A program made the translations under genes and the position numbers. 64,000 bases of DNA from Streptomyces chrestomyceticus JCM 4735 (lineage in GTDB: Bacteria > Actinomycetota > Actinomycetes > Streptomycetales > Streptomycetaceae), in NCBI RefSeq assembly GCF_003865135.1, contig NZ_BHZC01000001.1:2170001-2234000 (forward strand), written 5' to 3'. Below the pieces are notes generated by a model, which made no database searches, was not told the DNA's origin, and saw nothing but the letters and a program-made list of their open reading frames with translations. Below, piece after piece: positions 1 to 10,970 of the stretch; positions within the stretch are counted from its first letter, which is position 1; every line of letters begins with the position of its first letter.

Positions 1-928
1 GTATGAACAGCGCCTTGCCCTCGGCCCACGCCTTCTGCGACTGGAGGTGGTCCAGGCCCGGCGAGCCCTTGAGGACGTAGCCCTTCTTGTACAGCTCGTA
101 GTACGCGTCGAAGGCGGCCTTGACGGCCGGGTCCTTCCAGGCGTTCGGCTCCAGGTTGTCTATCTTGCGGAGCACCTCCGCACCGCCGATCTTGGCGATG
201 AAGGGGTAGAGGCTGAAGGGGAGGTAGTACGGGTACTTGCCGGGATAGGTCCAGCCGGCGACGCCCTTCTTCTTCGCCTTCTCGCACACGGCGAGCATCT
301 CGTCCCAGGTCTCGGGATACTCGGCGTCGGCCACCTTCTTCAGGTTGGTCTTGGAGTACCAGACGCCGTAGACCGTGTACGCGTAGTACATGATCCAGGT
401 TTCCTTGCCGCCGAACTGGCCCATCTCGACGACGCCGGGGCGCAGGGTGTCGCGCACCTTCTTGCTCGGATCGTCCATCGACGGCGCGTCGAGCAGCGGG
501 GTGAGGTCGGCGAGCTGGTTCTTGGAGACCAGGGTGCCGAAGTCCATCTGCTCGGCCCCGGAGTTGTCCACGAGGTCCGGCGGGTTGCCGCCGTTGAAGC
601 GCGGCTGCAGGGTGGACTGGATCTTCTGGGTGGAGGTGAGCTTGACCTTTCCCTTGGTCTTGGGGAAAGCGGCGACATATTCGGCCTGCGCGTCCTTGGC
701 GTACTTGTCGCCGAATCCGCCGTCGAAGATGACGACGTCGAGGGCGGCACTGTCATTGACCGCCAGCGGATTCTTGGCGGACTTCTCCCCCTTTTCGACC
801 TTCTCGCCGCCTCCATCGCCACTGCTCGCACACGCCGACAGCGCGCTCATGGCCGGTACGGTGACGATTCCGAGCGCCGCGGCCCGCTTGATCAGGTCGC
901 GACGGCTGAAATCTGAGGTGGATCCCAT
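1..928 (-). CDS. ngcE: Carbohydrate ABC transporter substrate-binding lipoprotein, NgcE type (3' end beyond window)
   Basis: Extracellular solute-binding protein of a sugar ABC importer, best matched from memory to NgcE, the N-acetylglucosamine/N,N'-diacetylchitobiose binding component. The N-terminus has a twin-arginine stretch (SRRDLIKR, residues 8-15), a short hydrophobic segment and a lipobox ending LSAC, so the protein is probably Tat-exported and lipid-anchored. The mature part reads like family 1 binding proteins (DVVIFDGGFGDKY, FNGGNPPDLVDNSG). The ATG at 926-928 follows GAGGA with 7 nt spacing. About 309 codons are present and the C-terminus runs off the left edge; permease genes would be expected beyond it. 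A DasR-box-like site 189 bp upstream supports an aminosugar role. The family is sure; substrate specificity is inferred. Confidence 0.8.
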   Translation of the reverse strand, partial: MGSTSDFSRRDLIKRAAALGIVTVPAMSALSACASSGDGGGEKVEKGEKSAKNPLAVNDSAALDVVIFDGGFGDKYAKDAQAEYVAAFPKTKGKVKLTSTQKIQSTLQPRFNGGNPPDLVDNSGAEQMDFGTLVSKNQLADLTPLLDAPSMDDPSKKVRDTLRPGVVEMGQFGGKETWIMYYAYTVYGVWYSKTNLKKVADAEYPETWDEMLAVCEKAKKKGVAGWTYPGKYPYYLPFSLYPFIAKIGGAEVLRKIDNLEPNAWKDPAVKAAFDAYYELYKKGYVLKGSPGLDHLQSQKAWAEGKALFI

Positions 929-1116
929 GCGCAAGTCCTCGCCTTCTTCAGGACTCAGGCGGTGTACCGGAGCCACCCCGGCACCGCGGGTCAGATGAAG
1001 CTGAGTTGTACGGGATGTGCACCGGGCGCGCCAGGGATGTGCGGGGCCGATTTCTTGTGCTGCCCCGCAGGTCCTCCCGGGTCCGGGACGCCGTTCGCAC
1101 AGACGCTCGGACGCCG

Positions 1117-1132
1117 ACAGGTATAGTCCACT
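1117..1132. promoter_or_regulatory. Putative DasR-responsive element (dre)
   Basis: ACAGGTATAGTCCACT matches 13 of 16 positions of the dre core ACTGGTCTAGACCACT that I recall for the GntR repressor DasR, which responds to glucosamine-6-phosphate and controls aminosugar and chitin genes. It lies between the divergent ngcE-like gene (start at 928) and the GH92 gene (start at 1350), nearer the former, which is a typical DasR target class. Confidence 0.55.
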
Positions 1133-1250
1133 TCACGTCAACTCGGCAAGATCGTAAGCAAGTTCGGGCCGCCATCTTTCCCGAGTTGAGACCTCGCCGG
1201 TATGCATCGCTTCGGCCACGGACTTCCGGCCGCCGCACACTGGGTCACCC

Positions 1251-1280
1251 TTGACAACAAAGGCCCCACGCACCTTACTT
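1251..1280 (+). promoter_or_regulatory. Probable sigma-70-type promoter for the GH92 gene
   Basis: A consensus -35 hexamer TTGACA (1251-1256) is followed after 18 nt by TTACTT (1275-1280), about 70 bp upstream of the GH92 start. The match to housekeeping Streptomyces promoters is good for -35 and fair for -10. Confidence 0.5.
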
Positions 1281-1298
1281 ATCTCTGCGTTATGGAGC

Positions 1299-1312
1299 TG
1301 ACAACGATGTCA
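1299..1312. promoter_or_regulatory. LacI-family-type operator
   Basis: TGACAACGATGTCA is one base from the perfect palindrome TGACAACGTTGTCA, the usual operator shape of LacI/GalR sugar repressors. It sits about 20 bp downstream of the probable -10 and before the GH92 start, where a repressor would block transcription. No lacI gene is in the window. Confidence 0.5.
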
Positions 1313-1349
1313 CTTCCTGGGAATGTCGCCTTCACCGAGAGGTACGCGC

Positions 1350-4300
1350 GTGCGGCTCAGACACCGGCACAGACCCCTGCCCGGCACGGCCCGTTCCGTC
1401 GCACTCGCGGCCGCGGCCCTGCTCGTCCTGACGGCCTCCTCCCCCGCCGTCGCGTCCCCGCCCCAAAAGCCCCTGGAAAAGCGGACGTTCATCTCCTCCT
1501 TCGAGGACGGTGATCCGCAGCCGGACTGGCGGGACACCGTCGAGACCGGCCCGGACGGCACCGGGAAGACCTCCGGGGTGGGCCCGGAGAGCGGTCCGGG
1601 CGCCGGGATGAGCAGCCACCCCGACTCGGGCCCCACCGCTTCCCCCACGGCCAGGACCAACGCGGGCTTCAGCGGGTTGCGGGCCCTGCGGTACGCGGGG
1701 ACACACACCGCGGCCGGCCGGGGCCACTCGTACAACAAGGTCTTCGACGTCGAGGTGCCCGTCACCCGCGCGACCTCCCTCTCGTACAAGGTCTTCCCCG
1801 AGATGGCCGCCACCGACCTGGGCTACCCCGCCACCCATGTCGCGCTCGACCTGGCCTTCACCGACGGCACGTACCTGAGCGAGCTGCGCGCCACCGACCA
1901 GAACGGCGCCCCGCTGACACCGCGCGGCCAGGCCGACGCCAAGACGCTCTACGTCAACCAGTGGAACCACCGCCAGTCGCGCATCGGCGACGTGGCGGCG
2001 GGCAAGACCGTCGACCGCATCCTGATCGCGTACGACGCGCCCGCCGCGCCGAAGACGACGCCGGTCTTCCGCGGCTGGGTGGACGACATCACGCTCGGCC
2101 CCGAGGCGCGGCAGAAGCCGCCCGCCCACCTCTCCGACCATGTGTCCACCACCCGCGGCACGAATTCCAGCGGCAGCTTCTCGCGCGGCAACAACTTCCC
2201 CGCCACCGCCGTGCCGCACGGCTTCAACTTCTGGACGCCGGTGACCAACGCGGGCTCCACGGACTGGCTGTACGAGTACGCGCGGAAGAACAACGCCGAC
2301 AACCTCCCCACCCTCCAGGCGTTCGCCGCCAGCCACGAGCCGAGCCCCTGGATGGGCGACCGGCAGACGTTCCAGGTCATGCCGTCCACCGCGGCCGGCA
2401 CCCCGGACGCCGGACGCGCCGCCCGCGCCCTGCCGTTCCACCACGCCAACGAGACCGCGCGGCCGCACCACTACGGCGTCACCTTCGACAACGGCCTCAA
2501 GGCGGACATCGCCCCGACGGACCACGCGGCGCTGATGCGCTTCACCTTCCCCGGCGACGACGCGAACCTGATCTTCGACAACGTCAACAACAACGGCGGA
2601 CTCACCCTCGACGCCGCGCGCGGCGTCGTCACCGGCTTCTCGGACGTCCGGAGCAACCTGTCCACCGGCGCCACCCGGCTGTTCGTGTACGGCGTGCTCG
2701 ACGCGCCGGTCACCGCGGGCGGCAAGCTGACCGGCGGCGGTGGCCCGGACGTCACCGGCTATCTGAAGCTGCGCCCCGGCGCGGACCGTACGGTCACGCT
2801 GCGCATCGCCACCTCGCTGATCGGCGTCGATCAGGCACGCGCCAACCTGGAACGGGAGATCCCGGCGGGCGACTCCTTCGAGCGGGTCCGGGACCGCGCC
2901 CGTGCCCAGTGGGACGGCATCCTCGGCCGTATCGAGGTCGAGGGCGCGAGCCGGGACCGCCTCGTCACCCTCTACTCCAGCCTCTACCGGCTCTACCTCT
3001 ACCCCAACTCCGGGTACGAGCAGGTGGGCGCACGCGCCCGGTACGCGAGCCCCTTTTCGCCCCGGACCGGCCCGGACACCCCGACGCACACCGGGGCGAA
3101 GATCGTCGACGGTGAGGTCTACGTCAACAACGGTTTCTGGGACACCTACCGCACCACCTGGCCCGCCTATTCCCTGTTCACCCCCGGGCAGGCGGGGAAA
3201 ATGGTCGACGGATTCGTCCAGCAGTACAAGGACGGCGGCTGGATCTCCCGCTGGTCCTCGCCCGGTTACGCGGATCTGATGACCGGCACCAGTTCGGACG
3301 TGGCTTTCGCCGACGCGTACGCGAAGGGCGTGAAGTTCGACGCCGTCGCCGCCTATGACGCGGCGGTGAAGAACGCCACCGTCGCCCCGCCCAGCCCCGG
3401 TGTCGGCCGTAAAGGCATGACCACCTCGCCCTTCCGCGGCTACACGAGCACGGACACCAAGGAAGGCATGTCCTGGGCGCTGGAGGGATATCTCAACGAC
3501 TACGGCATCGCCCGCATGGGACAGGCGCTGTACGAGAAGACGAAGAAGCCTCGGTACAAGGAAGAGTCCGCCTATTTCCTCAACCGCGCACGCAACTACG
3601 TCAAGCACTTCGACAGCAAGGTCGGCTTCTTCCAGGGCAAGGACGCGGCCGGGAACTGGCGCCTTCCCCCCGACCGGTTCGACCCGCGCGTCTGGGGCCA
3701 CGACTACACCGAGACCAACGCCTGGACCTTCGCCTTCGCCGCACCGCAGGACACCCGCGGCCTGGCCAACCTGTACGGCGGCCGGGCGGGCCTGGCCAAG
3801 AAGCTGGACACCTACTTCGCCACCCCGGAAACCGCGGCCAAGGAATTCGCCGGCTCGTACAACAACGTCATCCACGAGATGACCGAGGCCCGGGACACCC
3901 GGATGGGCATGTACGGGCACAGCAATCAGCCGTCGCACCACATCGCGTACGCCTACGACGCCGCCGGGCAGCCGTGGAAGACGCAGGAGAAGGTCCGCGA
4001 CGTCCTCTCCCGGCTCTACCTGGGCAGCGAGATCGGCCAAGGATACCCGGGCGACGAGGACAACGGCGAGATGTCCGCCTGGTACGTCTTCAGCGCGCTC
4101 GGCTTCTATCCGCTGGTGATGGGATCGCCCGAATACGCGGTCGGCTCACCGCTGTTCACCAAGGCCACCGTCCATCTGGAGAACGGCCGCGACCTAGTGG
4201 TCAAGGCACCGCGCAACAGCGACCGCAATGTGTACGTACAGGGCCTGCGGGTCAACGGAAAGCCGTGGAATTCCACCGCACTGCCGCACGCTCTGCTCGC

Positions 4301-4772
4301 CCGCGGCGGCACCCTTGAATTCGCGATGGGCCCGCGCCCGTCCTCCTGGGGCACCGGCAAGAACGCGGCACCGTCGTCCATCACCCGCGACGACCGGGTG
4401 CCCGCGCCGGACGGCGACCTGACCGTGCCGGGCAGCAGCCCGCTCCTGGACGACACATCGGCCACCGCGGCGTCCTTCACGTCCCTCCCGGTGTCCCTCG
4501 CGTCGGCGGCGCGGGTGACCTCGTACACCCTCACCTCGGCGGCGAAGGGGGACGCGCCCGGTTCCTGGGTACTGGAGGGCCGGGACCGGCACGGGAAGTG
4601 GCGGACCGTCGACCGGCGGACGGGCGAGTCCTTCGGCGAGGACCGGCAGACCCGGGTGTTCACGGTCAGCACACCAGGCACCTACACCGATTACCGCCTG
4701 ACTCCCTCAAGCAGCGCCACACTTGCGGAAGTTGAGCTCATTGGCCCCTCCAAAACGGATTTAGGGGACTAA
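1350..4772 (+). CDS. Secreted GH92 family alpha-mannosidase
   Basis: Glycoside hydrolase family 92, calcium-dependent exo-alpha-mannosidases (commonly alpha-1,2) that trim mannan or N-glycan chains outside the cell. I chose the GTG at 1350 because GAGAGG precedes it with 7 nt spacing and it gives a normal Sec signal peptide (RHRHRP, then a hydrophobic run ending SSPAVA); the upstream in-frame ATG at 1323 lacks a ribosome site. The C-terminal half carries hallmark GH92 blocks: NNGFWDTYRTTWP, HDYTETNAW, YGHSNQPSHHIAY and GYPGDEDNGEMSAWY, the last containing acidic active-site residues of the family. The first ~190 residues form a carbohydrate-binding-like region and the tail (from about residue 1000) resembles an F5/8-type galactose-binding domain. 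Length 1140 aa. Control is probably by the LacI-type operator upstream. Confidence 0.93.
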   Translation: MRLRHRHRPLPGTARSVALAAAALLVLTASSPAVASPPQKPLEKRTFISSFEDGDPQPDWRDTVETGPDGTGKTSGVGPESGPGAGMSSHPDSGPTASPTARTNAGFSGLRALRYAGTHTAAGRGHSYNKVFDVEVPVTRATSLSYKVFPEMAATDLGYPATHVALDLAFTDGTYLSELRATDQNGAPLTPRGQADAKTLYVNQWNHRQSRIGDVAAGKTVDRILIAYDAPAAPKTTPVFRGWVDDITLGPEARQKPPAHLSDHVSTTRGTNSSGSFSRGNNFPATAVPHGFNFWTPVTNAGSTDWLYEYARKNNADNLPTLQAFAASHEPSPWMGDRQTFQVMPSTAAGTPDAGRAARALPFHHANETARPHHYGVTFDNGLKADIAPTDHAALMRFTFPGDDANLIFDNVNNNGGLTLDAARGVVTGFSDVRSNLSTGATRLFVYGVLDAPVTAGGKLTGGGGPDVTGYLKLRPGADRTVTLRIATSLIGVDQARANLEREIPAGDSFERVRDRARAQWDGILGRIEVEGASRDRLVTLYSSLYRLYLYPNSGYEQVGARARYASPFSPRTGPDTPTHTGAKIVDGEVYVNNGFWDTYRTTWPAYSLFTPGQAGKMVDGFVQQYKDGGWISRWSSPGYADLMTGTSSDVAFADAYAKGVKFDAVAAYDAAVKNATVAPPSPGVGRKGMTTSPFRGYTSTDTKEGMSWALEGYLNDYGIARMGQALYEKTKKPRYKEESAYFLNRARNYVKHFDSKVGFFQGKDAAGNWRLPPDRFDPRVWGHDYTETNAWTFAFAAPQDTRGLANLYGGRAGLAKKLDTYFATPETAAKEFAGSYNNVIHEMTEARDTRMGMYGHSNQPSHHIAYAYDAAGQPWKTQEKVRDVLSRLYLGSEIGQGYPGDEDNGEMSAWYVFSALGFYPLVMGSPEYAVGSPLFTKATVHLENGRDLVVKAPRNSDRNVYVQGLRVNGKPWNSTALPHALLARGGTLEFAMGPRPSSWGTGKNAAPSSITRDDRVPAPDGDLTVPGSSPLLDDTSATAASFTSLPVSLASAARVTSYTLTSAAKGDAPGSWVLEGRDRHGKWRTVDRRTGESFGEDRQTRVFTVSTPGTYTDYRLTPSSSATLAEVELIGPSKTDLGD

Positions 4773-4836
4773 TTCGTCAGACCATCCGCAAATCAGTTGA
4801 CATGTGAAGGGCTTGTGTAAAGATCCTGAGGATCCC

Positions 4837-4864
4837 GCGACGCACCTCATGGGGGGTGCGTCGC
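4837..4864 (+). promoter_or_regulatory. Perfect 10-bp hairpin upstream of the FG-GAP gene
   Basis: GCGACGCACC (4837-4846) and GGTGCGTCGC (4855-4864) form a perfect stem with an 8-nt loop. It lies 64 bp after the GH92 stop and 29 bp before the next GTG. No T-run follows, so it may be a factor-assisted terminator for the GH92 transcript or a leader structure close to the ribosome site of the next gene. Confidence 0.5.
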
Positions 4865-4893
4865 GTCTCATCACATGGCAAATGGAGAATTAC

Positions 4894-5853
4894 GTGGCCA
4901 AACTTCCCGGCCGTAAGCGCGGACGCGCCCTGTCGCGTCTGGCTGTCGCGGCGGTCGCCGCCGCCCTGGTCGGCACCAGTGCCTCCGCCGCGGTGGCGGA
5001 CGCACCGGTCCCCGCTCCCATGAAGAACCTCGACATGAACAAGCTGGCGCAGGCGGCGCCCAAGGCCGGGGCCGGGGCCCACGCCAAGGCCCGCGCCACG
5101 GTCCGTGCCCGGACGCAGTCCGCCACGCCCGTGTTCGGCATGTTCGGTGTCGAGCGCTCCTCCGGCTTCCTGTACCAGTACGTGCTGGACGGCCGCGGCG
5201 GGTTCGACGAGCGCACGTTCGTCACGGGCAACTGGGACCTGTTCAGGGCCGCGGCACCGGTCGACAACGACGACAACGGCGACCGTGACGGCATGTGGGC
5301 GTGGGACAACGCCGGCAACCTGTACTTCAACTCCGCCACCGAGCACCGTACGGTCGGCGGCGGCTGGAACATCTACGACAAGGTGCTGTCGCCCGGCAAT
5401 CTCGGCGGCGGCGGCGCGTACGACATCCTCGCCCGCGACAAGTCGGGCGTGCTGTGGCTCTACCTCGGCTACAACAACGGCCAGGTCGACCCGCGCGTCA
5501 AGATCGGTGCCGGCTGGGGCGGCTACACCCAGATCGCCGGTGCCGGCGACCTGACCGGCGACGGCAAGGCCGACATCGTGGCCCGGGACGGCTCCGGCGT
5601 GCTGTGGCTCTACAAGGGCACCGGCAACTACAAGGCGCCCTTCTCGTCGCGTGTGAAGATCGGTGCGGGCTGGAACGGGTACAACGCCCTGGTCGGCACC
5701 GGTGACGTGGACCTGGACGGCCGCGCCGACCTGGTCGCCCGCGGCAACGACGGCAAGCTGTGGCTGTACAAGGGCACCGGCAACGCGTCGGCCCCCTTCG
5801 CGCCGCGCAAGCAGCTCGGCTTCGGCTACAACATCTATAGCTGGATGTTCTAG
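4894..5853 (+). CDS. Secreted FG-GAP/VCBS repeat protein
   Basis: Exported protein of about 319 aa with a signal peptide (basic GRKRGR, then an Ala/Val-rich hydrophobic core ending near ASAAVADAP) and a C-terminal array of FG-GAP-like beta-propeller repeats. The repeats show the calcium-binding type pattern DLTGDGKADIVARDGSG and DVDLDGRADLVARGNDG followed by LWLYKGTGN, and a degenerate copy near PVDNDDNGDRDG. Proteins of this kind in Streptomyces are extracellular, often of unknown ligand; no catalytic domain is visible. GTG at 4894 is preferred because GGAG lies 6 nt upstream; the ATG at 4882 overlaps that ribosome site. The gene stands alone, flanked by hairpins on both sides. Confidence 0.85.
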   Translation: MAKLPGRKRGRALSRLAVAAVAAALVGTSASAAVADAPVPAPMKNLDMNKLAQAAPKAGAGAHAKARATVRARTQSATPVFGMFGVERSSGFLYQYVLDGRGGFDERTFVTGNWDLFRAAAPVDNDDNGDRDGMWAWDNAGNLYFNSATEHRTVGGGWNIYDKVLSPGNLGGGGAYDILARDKSGVLWLYLGYNNGQVDPRVKIGAGWGGYTQIAGAGDLTGDGKADIVARDGSGVLWLYKGTGNYKAPFSSRVKIGAGWNGYNALVGTGDVDLDGRADLVARGNDGKLWLYKGTGNASAPFAPRKQLGFGYNIYSWMF

Positions 5854-5918
5854 TCCGTAAGGACACCGGCGGCCGGGCGGCTCCTGTCGACTCGACTGGC
5901 CCGCCGGTGAGGTGATGG

Positions 5919-5948
5919 TGCGACGCGTCCCTGCGGGGGCGCGTCGCA
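5919..5948 (+). terminator. Terminator hairpin after the FG-GAP gene
   Basis: TGCGACGCG (5919-5927) pairs with CGCGTCGCA (5940-5948), with further CCC/GGG pairing inside; the sequence then runs ttgctgt. It is 65 bp after the stop. The arms share the core GCGACGC/GCGTCGC with the hairpin at 4837-4864. Confidence 0.65.
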
Positions 5949-6000
5949 TTGCTGTGTCCAGCGCTCGGCGGCAGCCGGACGACGCCGCACAGATACGACG

Positions 6001-6031
6001 AGGGCCGCACCCCGGTGAAGGGTGCGGCCCT
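6001..6031 (-). terminator. Terminator hairpin after acnA
   Basis: A perfect 12-bp inverted repeat, AGGGCCGCACCC (6001-6012) and GGGTGCGGCCCT (6020-6031), with a 7-nt loop lies 44 bp beyond the acnA stop. It sits between convergent genes and could act on both strands. Confidence 0.75.
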
Positions 6032-6074
6032 GGTCGCGTCGCTCACCCGCCCGCGTAAGCGGCGGGCGCGCGGC

Positions 6075-8858
<2,784 letters not shown>

Positions 8859-8863
8859 TCAGC

Positions 8864-8892
8864 TAAGGTAAGGCTAAGTTAGGCAAGCCTTA
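8864..8892. promoter_or_regulatory. Two overlapping iron-box-like sites upstream of acnA
   Basis: Two 19-mers at 8864-8882 and 8874-8892 each match 14 of 19 positions of TTAGGTTAGGCTAACCTAA, the DmdR1/IdeR iron-box consensus. They are offset by 10 bp (one helical turn) and end 72 bp upstream of acnA. Confidence 0.55.
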
Positions 8893-8923
8893 CTAGCGCG
8901 GCAGCGGTACGCCTCCCGGCAGA

Positions 8924-8941
8924 TATCTCGATGTCGAGATA
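8924..8941. promoter_or_regulatory. 18-bp perfect palindrome, possible MarR-family (TamR-like) operator
   Basis: TATCTCGATGTCGAGATA has perfect 8-bp arms around a 2-bp centre. It is 132 bp upstream of acnA. In S. coelicolor a MarR protein, TamR, is reported to control aconitase; this palindrome has the right shape and place, but assignment to TamR is inference. Confidence 0.4.
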
Positions 8942-9032
8942 ACTCTAGTACATCCCCGCCGCGCGGTCATGCGCGCCCGGCCGTCCGCGACGGGAGGACA
9001 CCCCTTACGAACCACCCGAATTCGGCCACAAA

Positions 9033-9051
9033 TTAGGTTAGGCTAACCTTC
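9033..9051 (+). promoter_or_regulatory. Near-consensus iron box (DmdR1/IdeR type)
   Basis: TTAGGTTAGGCTAACCTTC matches 17 of 19 positions of the DmdR1/IdeR consensus. It ends 5 bp before the GTG of the ABC ATPase gene, so a repressor here would cover the promoter and start site. Confidence 0.85.
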
Positions 9052-9056
9052 CTTGC

Positions 9057-9974
9057 GTGAAGGCCGGTGAAGAACTCCCCCAGGCCGCGCAGCCCCGCGG
9101 CCACACCCTGACCGCCACGGACGTCACCGTGACGTACGACGGTGTCGACGTCGTGCACGACGCGTCCCTGCGGCTCGCGCCGGGGCAGGTGACCGTACTG
9201 GTCGGCCCCAACGGCAGCGGCAAGTCGACGCTGCTGCGGACCGTGGCACGGCTCCAGCGGGCACGGAACGCGGCGCTGACCCTCGGCGAGGAGACGGACG
9301 GCTTCGCGCTCTCCCCCCGCGCGTTCTCGCGGCAGGTGGCGCTGCTGCCCCAAGGGCGGCCCGCGCCCAGCGACCTGACCGTCCGGGACGTCGTGGAGTT
9401 CGGGCGGTATCCGTACCGGGGACGCTGGGGCCGGGCCGACCCGGACGGGCCCGCGGCGGTGGAGCGGGCGCTCCGTCTGACCGGGGTCGCCGACCTGGCC
9501 GAGCGCGGCGCCGAGCACCTCTCCGGCGGCCAGTTGCAACGGGTGTGGCTCGCGGGCTGCCTCGCGCAGGACACCGGCGTCCTCCTGCTGGACGAGCCGA
9601 CTACCTACCTCGACCTGCGCTACCAGGTGGAACTCCTGGACCTGATACGGGACTTGGCGGACGACCACGGGATCGCCGTCGGTGTGGTGCTGCACGACCT
9701 GGACCAGGCGGCCGCCGTGGCCGACCGGATCGTACTGCTCCGGTCCGGCCGGGTGACCGCCGACGGGCCGCCCGAGGACGTCCTCACCCCGCAGCGGCTG
9801 ACGGACACCTACGGCATCCGGATCGAGGTCACCACCGACCCGTCGACCGGACGGCTGCGCACCCGCGCGGTCGGCCGGCACCACACCCGGCGGACGCCGC
9901 ACGGCGACCCGACACAGGACAGCAAGCACGACGCGCACCCCGCGCACAGCGAAAGGCTCGGTGCCACCTCATGA
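9057..9974 (+). CDS. Iron-siderophore ABC transporter ATP-binding protein
   Basis: FecE/FhuC-type ATPase energising ferric-siderophore import at the inner face of the membrane. It has Walker A GPNGSGKST (about residues 52-60), a Q-loop at LLPQGRPAPSD, signature LSGGQLQRVWLAG, Walker B VLLLDEPTTYLD and switch His in VVLHDLDQA. No Shine-Dalgarno sequence precedes the GTG at 9057, and TAACCT (9044-9049) could act as a -10, so the message may be leaderless and begin at or next to the GTG. The stop overlaps the next gene's ATG (ATGA). The C-terminal ~45 residues are His/Arg-rich and beyond the usual ATPase length. Iron-controlled through the box just upstream. Confidence 0.93.
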   Translation: MKAGEELPQAAQPRGHTLTATDVTVTYDGVDVVHDASLRLAPGQVTVLVGPNGSGKSTLLRTVARLQRARNAALTLGEETDGFALSPRAFSRQVALLPQGRPAPSDLTVRDVVEFGRYPYRGRWGRADPDGPAAVERALRLTGVADLAERGAEHLSGGQLQRVWLAGCLAQDTGVLLLDEPTTYLDLRYQVELLDLIRDLADDHGIAVGVVLHDLDQAAAVADRIVLLRSGRVTADGPPEDVLTPQRLTDTYGIRIEVTTDPSTGRLRTRAVGRHHTRRTPHGDPTQDSKHDAHPAHSERLGATS

Positions 9975-10948
9975 GACGACTCCTGCTCACCGTCGCCGCG
10001 GCCACCGCCGCCGCGCTCACCCTGGGCGCGTGCGGCACCACCGAGCCCGCGGCCGGCCAGGCGAAGCAGTCCACCGGCCACCTCACCCTCACCGGCGCCT
10101 CCGGGACGAAGGTGGAGCTGGACGGGCCCGCCAAGAAGGTCGTCGGCACCGAGTGGAACGTCGTCGAGCACCTGGTGGCGCTCGGCGTCGCACCGGTCGG
10201 CATCGCCGACGTCAAGGGATACAAGTCCTGGGACAAGGCCGTACCGCTGAAGAACGAGCCGAAGGACATCGGCACCCGCGGCGAGCCGAGCATGGACACC
10301 GTCGCCTCGCTCGCGCCCGACCTCATCGTCGCCACCAGCGACCTGCCCAAGGCCGCCCTCACCCAACTGCGGAAGATCGCCCCGGTGCTGGACCTGAAGT
10401 CCGCCGATGCGGCCGACCCGATCGGGCAGATGACGAAGGATCTCGACCTGATCGCCCAGGCCACCGGCACCACGGAGCGGGCCGGCAAGCTGAAGAAGGG
10501 CTTCGAGGCGAAGCTCGCGGCGGGCCGGCAGGAGCTGGAGAAGGCCGGGCGCCAGGGCACCGCGTTCGCCTTCGCCGACGGCTACGTGGACGGCAGCCAG
10601 GTCACCATCCGCCCGTACACCGGTGGCTCGCTGGTCGGCGCGGTGAACGAGAAGCTCGGGCTGAAGAACCCCTGGACCATGAAGGGCGACCCGGCCTACG
10701 GGCTCGGCACCACCGACGTCGAAGGGCTGACCAAGCTCGGTGACGTGCAGTTCGCGTACATCGGCAGCGACGACGACAAGACCAGCAACCCGTTCACCGG
10801 GGCGCTCGCCGGCAACGCGGTCTGGAAGTCGCTCCCGTTCGTGAAGGCGGGCAAGGTGCACCGGCTGCCCGACGGTGTGTGGATGTTCGGCGGCACCGGG
10901 TCGATGGAGTCGTACGTCGACTCCGTCGTCGCCGCGCTGAAGAAGTGA
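9971..10948 (+). CDS. Iron-siderophore ABC transporter substrate-binding lipoprotein
   Basis: Cell-surface receptor lipoprotein of the FecB/FhuD-like class III binding-protein family, 325 aa. The signal peptide ends in the lipobox LTLGAC with the Cys near residue 21. The fold is recognisable from the KKVVGTEWNVVEHLVALGV start of the periplasmic-binding domain, then PSMDTVASLAPDLIVAT and the C-terminal FAYIGSDDDKTSNPF and VHRLPDGVWMFGGTGS segments. The ATG overlaps the ATPase stop by 4 bp, so translation is coupled. The siderophore bound cannot be told from sequence alone. Confidence 0.92.
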   Translation: MRRLLLTVAAATAAALTLGACGTTEPAAGQAKQSTGHLTLTGASGTKVELDGPAKKVVGTEWNVVEHLVALGVAPVGIADVKGYKSWDKAVPLKNEPKDIGTRGEPSMDTVASLAPDLIVATSDLPKAALTQLRKIAPVLDLKSADAADPIGQMTKDLDLIAQATGTTERAGKLKKGFEAKLAAGRQELEKAGRQGTAFAFADGYVDGSQVTIRPYTGGSLVGAVNEKLGLKNPWTMKGDPAYGLGTTDVEGLTKLGDVQFAYIGSDDDKTSNPFTGALAGNAVWKSLPFVKAGKVHRLPDGVWMFGGTGSMESYVDSVVAALKK

Positions 10949-10970
10949 CGGCGAGGCGCGCGTAGACATC

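Noticed and set aside
47..916. Long plus-strand ORF over the ngcE-like gene
   Set aside because: Shadow frame; the minus strand has the signal peptide, ribosome site and family motifs.
1332..4040. Very long minus-strand ORF opposite the GH92 gene
   Set aside because: Val/Gly/Arg-rich product typical of antisense frames in high-G+C DNA; no motif.
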